Below are positions 53,990 through 61,646 of a stretch of 64,000 nucleotides of DNA, piece by piece; positions within the stretch are counted from its first letter, which is position 1, and every line of letters begins with the position of its first letter. Source of the stretch: Bacteroides eggerthii (GTDB lineage Bacteria > Bacteroidota > Bacteroidia > Bacteroidales > Bacteroidaceae); assembly GCF_025146565.1 (NCBI RefSeq), contig NZ_CP102258.1, positions 1,892,001 through 1,956,000 of the forward strand. Reading direction: 5' to 3'. The notes below the pieces were generated by a model. The model saw only the letters and a list, made by a program, of their open reading frames with translations. It made no database searches and was not told the DNA's origin. The translations under genes and the position numbers were made by a program.

Positions 53990-56149
53990 ATGATTATGAA
54001 AAATAGCATAAATAAATATTTCGGTTTGGCTTTGTTGTTTATTTCAGCCTCTTGTGCCGACGATAAATTCGTCGATTTTAAGACGGAGAAACCAGAGAGC
54101 ATAGCCCAATATGAGTATCTTAATGCGTATGACGCATTGAAGACATATATAGACCGTAGTACTCATCCTAACTTTAAGTTGGGAACAGGGGTCGCAGCTA
54201 ATGATTTTCTGAAAGGAGAAATGGTTCGTAGCGTGGCTGTTACTAATTTTGATGAGGTAGTAGCAGGTAATGCTATGAAGTATGCATCCATTGTGGCAGA
54301 TGATGGAAGTATGGATTTCGGTACAGTGACGAAGTTTGTAGAGGCGGCAAAGACTGCTGGATTGACAGTTTATGGGCATACGCTTTGCTGGCATTCACAG
54401 CAGAATAATAAGTGGCTGAATAGTTTGATTGCAGATAAGGAAGTGGAAATCGATCCGGATGCGAAAAAAGAGGTGGAAGATGGTGCTGTGGATTACTCAA
54501 CTCTTGGTAGTTATTCATATTGGTCTCAAGGTCCTGATGCTATTGAAGTAAAGGATGGAGCATTGACTGTAACTAATAATTCGGTAAGGCAAGAATTTTA
54601 TAGTGTTCAGTACCATATAGCTGATAAAATTCCTACTGTAGAAGGGACGAGTTATAAGGTTACACTGAATATAAAAGCTTCATCTGCAGGACAGATTACC
54701 TTGGTTTTAGGAAATTGGGGAAAAACTTCCGATGTGAAGATAGATATTACTAATGAATGGAAAGAGGTATCTGCTGAACTCGTAGGCAAACATACTGGTG
54801 ATAGTTTTGTAATGTTACAATCTGGTAATTTTGCAGGAACTATTGATATAAAAAGTGTGAAGGTGACGCATTTAGAATCAGTGGGAGGTGTATTAACCGA
54901 TGTATATGTTGTAGAGGACGATTTCTCCAGTAATAATATGATTGGCTGGGGTAATAATTCCACTCGGGTAGTAAATAATGGAGTGATGGAATTAACGAAC
55001 CCGTCTGAAGTAAATCCTTGGGAGGCACAGGCTGGTTACGATTTCTCATCTCCATTAACCGAAGGAACTACCTATTTCTTGAAAATGAAAATTAAGGGTA
55101 GTGTAGCTGGTAGCATTGGAGCTGCTTTCCAGAAACCTGAAGGATATGAAGGGAGAGGAGATTTTCCTTCTATAGCGATTACAACAGATTGGAAAGAGGT
55201 TACGGTAAATACAAATTGTACAGGTGATGCTGCCACTCGTTTCCTTCTAAATTATGGTAAGTATGCCGGTACTATTTATATTGAAGATTTATCTATTTAT
55301 TGGCAGAAATCAAGTAGTGGTATTCCTTTAACTCCTGAAGAAAAGAAAGAAGTACTCACCAACGAGCTTGAACGTTGGATAAAAGGCATGATGGAAGCCT
55401 GCGGAGGCTCTGTAACTGCATGGGATGTTGTGAATGAACCTATTTCTGGAGGTGGTGATGATGGTAATGGTAATTATGCTCTTCAATCAGCTACCAATCC
55501 GGACGATAATGGAGTAGGGGGACAGAACTTCTACTGGCAAGACTTCTTGGGCGATGATTATGCTCGTGTTCCAATCAAGTTTGCCCGCAAATATTTTGCA
55601 GAAAATGGTGGTAATTCTGGAGATTTGAAACTCTTCATCAACGACTATAATCTGGAATCTTGGTGGGATGACAATAAAAAAGTAAAGAGTTTGATTAATT
55701 GGATCAAACGTTGGGAATCTGATGGTGAAACAAAGATCGACGGTATCGGTACACAGATGCATGTTAGCTATATCTTGAATGAGGCTGATCAGAAGAAACA
55801 GGAAGAATCTATTGTTAATATGTTTGAGTTGTTGGCCGCAAGTGGTAAGTTGATTAAGATTACAGAATTAGATATGGGTATTGTGGAAAAGGCATTTGGT
55901 GAAGGTATCAAGACTGAATTGGTTACTTTTGAACAGCATCAGAAGATGTCTGATTTCTACAAATTCATTATTCAGAAGTATTTTGAAATCATTCCGGTAG
56001 CACAACAGTATGGAATTACACAGTGGGCTGCTACGGACAGTCCTGCAGATTCAGGTTGGAGAAAAGGACAACCTATCGGTCTTTGGGATTTGAATTATAA
56101 TCGTAAGCATACCTATGCTGGTTTTGCCGATGGCTTAGCTGGTAAATAA
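53990..56149 (+). CDS. GH10 endo-1,4-beta-xylanase with inserted carbohydrate-binding modules
   Basis: This 719-residue lipoprotein has its Cys at residue 22 (SASC). The GH10 barrel begins (NFKLGTGVAANDFL, TVYGHTLCWHSQ) and is interrupted around residue 150 by about 300 residues of two tandem beta-sandwich modules (about 165-300 and 305-440) similar to CBM4/22. The barrel then resumes with TAWDVVNEPI, E483 being the acid/base, and ITELDMG, E626 the nucleophile. It ends with QWAATDSPADSGWRKGQPIGLWD. It cuts the xylan backbone at the cell surface. Insertion of binding modules inside the barrel is known for gut Bacteroides GH10 xylanases. It starts 11 bases after the DUF1735 gene. Confidence 0.94.
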   Translation: MIMKNSINKYFGLALLFISASCADDKFVDFKTEKPESIAQYEYLNAYDALKTYIDRSTHPNFKLGTGVAANDFLKGEMVRSVAVTNFDEVVAGNAMKYASIVADDGSMDFGTVTKFVEAAKTAGLTVYGHTLCWHSQQNNKWLNSLIADKEVEIDPDAKKEVEDGAVDYSTLGSYSYWSQGPDAIEVKDGALTVTNNSVRQEFYSVQYHIADKIPTVEGTSYKVTLNIKASSAGQITLVLGNWGKTSDVKIDITNEWKEVSAELVGKHTGDSFVMLQSGNFAGTIDIKSVKVTHLESVGGVLTDVYVVEDDFSSNNMIGWGNNSTRVVNNGVMELTNPSEVNPWEAQAGYDFSSPLTEGTTYFLKMKIKGSVAGSIGAAFQKPEGYEGRGDFPSIAITTDWKEVTVNTNCTGDAATRFLLNYGKYAGTIYIEDLSIYWQKSSSGIPLTPEEKKEVLTNELERWIKGMMEACGGSVTAWDVVNEPISGGGDDGNGNYALQSATNPDDNGVGGQNFYWQDFLGDDYARVPIKFARKYFAENGGNSGDLKLFINDYNLESWWDDNKKVKSLINWIKRWESDGETKIDGIGTQMHVSYILNEADQKKQEESIVNMFELLAASGKLIKITELDMGIVEKAFGEGIKTELVTFEQHQKMSDFYKFIIQKYFEIIPVAQQYGITQWAATDSPADSGWRKGQPIGLWDLNYNRKHTYAGFADGLAGK

Positions 56150-56164
56150 AAGCATCTTATAGAA

Positions 56165-56202
56165 AAAGGCGACGGGATTCGCAGGGCGCACCCGTCGCCT
56201 TT
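56165..56202 (+). terminator. Terminator after the GH10 gene
   Basis: AAAGGCGACGGG (56165-56176) and CCCGTCGCCTTT (56191-56202) form a perfect 12-bp stem. A weak T-run follows. It would separate the susC-GH10 transcript from the downstream GH5 gene or reduce its expression. Confidence 0.8.
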
Positions 56203-56253
56203 ATAGCCTTTTGTCCGTTATAGGGAATTAGGTTAGTTAATTCGATAAGATAA

Positions 56254-58242
56254 ATGAAAAACATGAAAAATACAGTAAGTATTCTTTTATTTTTGTTCGT
56301 GTTTCTCTCAGCTTGTTCCGATGATTCGATACCGGAGAAGTTGAAACCAGAACCACCCCAACCGGATGTGGAAGAACCAAACCCCGATGATGATTCGGAA
56401 AATTGTGGAAATAATCAAAACAGTGTGTTACCCGCTTTGAGTGTGGTGGGGCGTTATTTGAAAAATGAAAAGGGAGAAATCATTAATCTGCATGGTTTTA
56501 CACAGACTTACAGCCCTTTCTTTAATAATAATGCTTGGAATAATTATGATGTGCAGGGCTGTCTCAATTATAATAAGAGTATGGTGGACGGGATTCTAGC
56601 TGCCGGCTGGAAGTTTAACTTTGTACGAATGCACCTCGATCCTTATTGGAGCGATGATCCTGCTATGCAGTCTGTACGGTATGAGGGGCATGAACGTTTC
56701 TCCGAGTTCCGTTTCCGGAAGTATCTTGATGAATTGTTTGTACCGATGGCGGAATATTTTATGTCCAAGGGCATGTACGTAGTGATGCGTCCGCCGGGTG
56801 TATGCCCCAACGAAGCACCCTATCAGGGGATTGAGTTGGGAGACTCTTATCAGCAGTTCTTGCTCAAGGTATGGAATATCGTTTCACAACATCCTAAATT
56901 GAAAAACAACACTGGCGTAATGTTCGAACTTGCCAATGAACCCGTCAAGATAAAAGGTACGGACGGTACTTATGGCAGTACGGGTGACGGGCATTTCCAG
57001 AACCTTCAACTCTATTTCCAAGCCATAGTAGATAAGATTCGTGCCAACAGCCGTAATATTATCTGGGTACCGGGATTGTCTTATCAGTCGTCTTATGCCG
57101 GTTATGCTAAATACCGTATCCAAGGTGAGAATATCGGTTTTGCCGTACATTGCTATCCCGGTTGGTATGGCAGTGACGCTGAGGAAGACAGTAGCGAAGG
57201 TATAGGCTCTTCTACCGGTGGAGGTTATGAAAGCTTCCAGCGTGGTTGGGATGCCCAAGTAGGGCCGGTGGCGGCTTTTGCTCCTATCATGGTGACTGAA
57301 ATAGACTGGGCGCCCAAGAAGTACAATGCCACTTGGGGAAAGAGTATAACGGGAGTGGCAGGAGAAAAGGGCTTTGGGGCCAACTTCAAATATATTGCCG
57401 ATAATTCGGGTAATGTATCCTGGCTTTTCTTTACCACGAGGTCACATGAACTGGCAGCTTTTAAAGATATACCGGGCACTTCCGGCAATTATACGTTCCT
57501 CAATGATCCTGAGGCTTGCCCATGGGCTATGTACCATTGGTTTAAGGAGTATGCCGATGGTGTGGTGGTGAACGGTGCACCTGTAAGATTGGAACTTATG
57601 GGGCAGGAGGGTACTTTGAACTTGCCGATGGGTGGAGTGAATTACCTTAAAGTACGCGCTGTCTATTCCGACGGTTCTACACGAATGGTTACGGCAGAAG
57701 CCGATATCAGCAGTTCCAACTCTTCAGTGCTGGCTGTGGAGCGGGCGGGCAAACTGGTAGGAGTTGCTCCGGGAAATGCAACAGTGACAATAAACTATCA
57801 GCATCCTGTGACGAGAGCTTCCGGTACACTGACACTTGCAGTTACGGTTCTTCATCCTTTTTCATTGACGAAAGAAGCTTTTGATCCTTCTATCTGGGAA
57901 AAAGGCAGCTTTGATGAAAATACTCGCACGTTGATAACCGGACAATATGGCTTTGGTGGTTGGCAATTCTCTTCCGGACTGAATCTTTCTGCTTATCGCA
58001 CGATAACTGTGGAACTGGGCAATGATAATACGAGTGGTGCCTCTTTTCGCATCTTTGACAAAAATAATTATTGGACGGATCCCGCGACCTACGATTTCGG
58101 TTCATCACGTAAGGTTACAGTAGACCTGCAAAATATGAAAGACAAGAACGGAACAAAGATTGATCCTTCTCATTTATACATTGTCGGATTCTGGTCTACT
58201 GGTAACAAGCCGATTATTATAAATCGGGTAAACTTGGAATGA
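56254..58242 (+). CDS. GH5 family glycoside hydrolase lipoprotein with Ig-like domain
   Basis: This 662-residue protein has lipobox LSAC (C21) and an acidic Pro-rich linker (PEPPQPDVEEPNPDDD). The catalytic barrel spans about residues 60-440: VRMHLDP, then FELANEP with E229 as acid/base, and MVTEIDWAP with E349 as nucleophile. A BIG2-like Ig domain (about 450-535, VRAVYSDGSTRMVTAEADISSSNSSVLAVERAGKLVG) follows, and a C-terminal beta-sandwich (about 545-662) may bind carbohydrate. The family includes xylanases and endoglucanases. In this locus xylan is the likely target. It follows a terminator, so transcription may be separate or depend on read-through. Confidence 0.9.
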   Translation: MKNMKNTVSILLFLFVFLSACSDDSIPEKLKPEPPQPDVEEPNPDDDSENCGNNQNSVLPALSVVGRYLKNEKGEIINLHGFTQTYSPFFNNNAWNNYDVQGCLNYNKSMVDGILAAGWKFNFVRMHLDPYWSDDPAMQSVRYEGHERFSEFRFRKYLDELFVPMAEYFMSKGMYVVMRPPGVCPNEAPYQGIELGDSYQQFLLKVWNIVSQHPKLKNNTGVMFELANEPVKIKGTDGTYGSTGDGHFQNLQLYFQAIVDKIRANSRNIIWVPGLSYQSSYAGYAKYRIQGENIGFAVHCYPGWYGSDAEEDSSEGIGSSTGGGYESFQRGWDAQVGPVAAFAPIMVTEIDWAPKKYNATWGKSITGVAGEKGFGANFKYIADNSGNVSWLFFTTRSHELAAFKDIPGTSGNYTFLNDPEACPWAMYHWFKEYADGVVVNGAPVRLELMGQEGTLNLPMGGVNYLKVRAVYSDGSTRMVTAEADISSSNSSVLAVERAGKLVGVAPGNATVTINYQHPVTRASGTLTLAVTVLHPFSLTKEAFDPSIWEKGSFDENTRTLITGQYGFGGWQFSSGLNLSAYRTITVELGNDNTSGASFRIFDKNNYWTDPATYDFGSSRKVTVDLQNMKDKNGTKIDPSHLYIVGFWSTGNKPIIINRVNLE

Positions 58243-58394
58243 TATCCGGTTACAATGACTGGCAAACCTCTATTTTTAATAATTAGTAAACAAAAACTGA
58301 CATGGAAAACAAAATACGCTGCAAAGGAAGGTATTTCCCTGAAAGATGTACTAAATATAAGTGATTGTTGGTTTGTGTTGGCAAGTGCGTAGGT

Positions 58395-58430
58395 AAGTGA
58401 CGGCAATAATTTGCCGTCACTTGTTTTTTT
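58395..58430 (+). terminator. Terminator after the GH5 gene
   Basis: AAGTGACGGCAA (58395-58406) and TTGCCGTCACTT (58411-58422) form a perfect 12-bp stem with a four-base loop, followed by seven Ts. It ends the xylan transcript before the inserted cassette. Confidence 0.93.
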
Positions 58431-58508
58431 GAGAAAATTGAAGACCTTACAATGTGGTATTGTATGCCTTTGTTTGTTCTCTTTGATTCTGTTCCACGTT
58501 TTTTAGTA

Positions 58509-58934
58509 TTAATGGAAAAGTTGTTCGTCCCTATGAACGAAGCATAGCGGTACATCTCTTGAATACTGCTTCCGACAAATGTGGCATAGGTCTGCGGCAA
58601 TAGTGACACCTGCTCTTTCACCGGCTCCACTTCCGACAGCCCGGAAAGGTTCCGCACTTCCAGCAGTACAATGCTGTTGCAACGTTTCACTCGCTGCTTG
58701 CCCTCGTGTGCACGTCCATATTCCAATGCGGGACAGATGTGTGGCAGGCGGTCTATGTGTTCGTAATGTCCACCGCTGTTGCCACTTGTATATTCCAGTA
58801 TAGTACGCAATCCGTTGATATACTTTCCTTTGGTTTCCGACTTGATTTTGCTGATAAACGTTTCCGCTTCGCAAGTACTGATAGATAGTTTCTGTCCCGT
58901 GGTCTTGATCTTCCTTCGTCAAGGTTACTTTCAT
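58509..58934 (-). pseudogene. Truncated, frameshifted VirE_N (BT4734/BF3469) gene
   Basis: On the minus strand the start MKVTLTKE is in one frame. After about seven codons a one-base shift is needed to enter the frame that reads KIKTTGQKLSISTCEAETFISKIKSE, RTILEYTSGNSGGHYEHIDRLPHICPALEYGR, NSIVLLEVRNLSGLSEVE and LLPQTYATFVGSS. These blocks match the conserved N-terminal domain of VirE_N proteins found in this clade. After VGSS the expected RSVKIWVRF continuation is missing and replaced by unrelated sequence; the open frame continues to 58283 but without similarity. The ATPase part is absent. The gene is dead by both frameshift and truncation, in contrast to the intact copy at 3487-5598. Confidence 0.82.
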
Positions 58935-59108
58935 TGCTGACTTTTGTTTTTTTTAATTATTGAAGAATACACTTCGTCTCTTAGAGCTTGCAAGTTATAT
59001 TACAAAACGTGCCGAAGCGAGTAAATACAGCCTCTTCTTTGGAAATATTTTGCCTGATATAACCGATATGATACAATAAGAAAAATTGAAAAATAAACCT
59101 GCAAAAAC

Positions 59109-59139
59109 TTGACTTTACCTCATGGATTTTGTATCTTTG
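59109..59139 (+). promoter_or_regulatory. Promoter of the HU-like cassette gene
   Basis: TTG at 59109-59111, 20 bases, and TATCTTTG at 59132-59139 match the consensus. The transcript would start near 59146, leaving a leader of about 360 bases before the HU-like gene. Confidence 0.7.
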
Positions 59140-59161
59140 AAAGTAGTAAAACCTCGTTTTT

Positions 59162-59233
59162 CAATTGCGGGCCGGACGGTTTCCATCTGCGGGCTGTCTG
59201 GCCCGCAATTGTCCCCCGCACAGCCCGCAGATG
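59162..59233 (+). promoter_or_regulatory. GC-rich interleaved inverted repeats (possible pseudoknot leader)
   Basis: Two inverted pairs overlap in crossing order. CAATTGCGGGCC (59162-59173) pairs with GGCCCGCAATTG (59200-59211), and CATCTGCGGGCTGT (59184-59197) pairs with ACAGCCCGCAGATG (59220-59233). Both stems are perfect (12 and 14 bp). They share a GCGGGC core, so the two stems could also swap partners. The element starts within the first 20 nt of the predicted transcript and is far more GC-rich than its surroundings. The sequence itself does not say what it does. Confidence 0.65.
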
Positions 59234-59504
59234 CAAAACGAAGTTATACTGCAGGCATAACGGCATTTTTGCTGAAGCAAAAAGACAAAAACGACGGGGG
59301 AAATGATAATTTAGATTACACCACAGAGAGTACAGGGTCTCACAGAGTTTTTTTCTCCTTATTTTATTTTAGACAGAAGGACATAAGATTAAAAACCATG
59401 CACCGCAGCAGAATCTGTTCTTTTGTTCTTATTTCTGAAAAAACTGTGATACTCTGTGGTGGAACCGCAACAATATTATTAATCAAATAAAAACTAAAAG
59501 GGCC
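59234..59504 (+). other. Leader region of the HU-like gene
   Basis: This 271-base stretch holds no convincing gene. It contains an inverted pair CACCACAGAG (59319-59328) and CTCTGTGGTG (59452-59461) spaced 123 bases apart, with TCACAGAG lying inside. Such CACAGAG-type words are scattered in Bacteroides intergenic DNA. An open frame from 59122 crosses the region but overlaps the promoter and the structured element. Confidence 0.45.
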
Positions 59505-60143
59505 ATGGCAGCAGAATATGACTTCCAAAGAAAGCCCAATCCAAAAGGCGACGGCGAGTTACAACCCCTTTATCCCCGCATCGTAAACAGGGGAACTATC
59601 ACTACCAAACGGCTGGTGAGTGATATTTCACATGCATCCAGCTTTACTCCCGGAGACATCGAAGGATTATTGGCGGCATTTGAGGACCGCATTTCCTACT
59701 ATCTTTCCGAAGGGCATCATGTGCAGCTGGGCAACATGGGATATTTCTCGGCAGGACTGGTGTCCCGTCCGGTGGAGGACAAGAAGGAGATTCATGCACA
59801 GAGCATATTCTTCGGCAAAGTACATTTTCGGGTATCCCCTGGCTTTCGTAAGCAGTGCGCAGGTTTTGTGGAACGTGTCAAGGCGGGATATGGCTTCAGG
59901 CATAGTGCCGAAATCAGTGGTGCGGAACGTTACCGTCGACTATTGGCTTTTTTGGAGACACATCCTTTCATTACCCGCAAAGATTATAGCGGTATTACGG
60001 GACTTTTGAAGAATAAAGCACTGAATGATCTTAATTTGTTGGTGAAAAAAGGATACTTGACAACAGTGGGACAAGGTTCGCATAAAGTATATGTAAAGGC
60101 TGATAATGAAAAGATTATAGTGGGAGAAAAGACCGAAAACTAA
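59505..60143 (+). CDS. HU-like (HU-HIG) DNA-binding protein with C-terminal winged-helix-like region
   Basis: This 212-residue protein has an N-terminal HU-like domain (about residues 1-125), with YPRIVNRGTITTKRLVSDISHASSFTPGDIEGLLAAFEDRI and HVQLGNMGYFSAGLVSRPVED. The C-terminal part (about 140-205) reads like a winged helix: RYRRLLAFLETHPFITRKDYSGITGLLKNKALNDLNLLVKKGYLTTVG. It belongs to the Bacteroidales HU-HIG group. It may bind DNA, but no function is established. It sits next to a broken VirE_N gene within the xylan locus and is unrelated to xylan use. Its long structured leader suggests regulation. Confidence 0.85.
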   Translation: MAAEYDFQRKPNPKGDGELQPLYPRIVNRGTITTKRLVSDISHASSFTPGDIEGLLAAFEDRISYYLSEGHHVQLGNMGYFSAGLVSRPVEDKKEIHAQSIFFGKVHFRVSPGFRKQCAGFVERVKAGYGFRHSAEISGAERYRRLLAFLETHPFITRKDYSGITGLLKNKALNDLNLLVKKGYLTTVGQGSHKVYVKADNEKIIVGEKTEN

Positions 60144-60215
60144 GAGTTTGGCGTACTGGCAAAATCTTTTTTATAACTCATTGGATCCTGTTTTATTTGA
60201 GCGTTTTCAGTAAGC

Positions 60216-60250
60216 AAGCCGCTACAGTTATCTTCTCAGCGGCTTTTTTT
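60216..60250 (+). terminator. Terminator after the HU-like gene
   Basis: AAGCCGCT (60216-60223) and AGCGGCTT (60238-60245) form an 8-bp stem, followed by a T-run. It marks the right edge of the inserted cassette. Confidence 0.85.
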
Positions 60251-60354
60251 GTTTGTTTTTGGGCCTTTGATTAAATTATGAGATAAACTAAACTTTTAGA
60301 CAGTAGAATATAATATTTATAGAATTTGCACTGGGCTGTATACTTTTCTGAAAT

Positions 60355-61603
<1,249 letters not shown>

Positions 61604-61646
61604 GAATTAATATAAAGACGATAATTACATGTAGTTTAATACAAAT

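Noticed and set aside
58283-58810. 175-codon minus-strand frame as a stand-alone gene
   Set aside because: Only its first half has similarity, and this is the middle of a VirE_N domain whose start lies in another frame. It is the truncated pseudogene, with unrelated sequence after the VGSS position.
59122-59490. 122-codon plus-strand frame before the HU-like gene
   Set aside because: Its first codons overlap the promoter -7 element, it crosses the palindromic element, and the peptide resembles nothing. A leader without a gene is the simpler reading.
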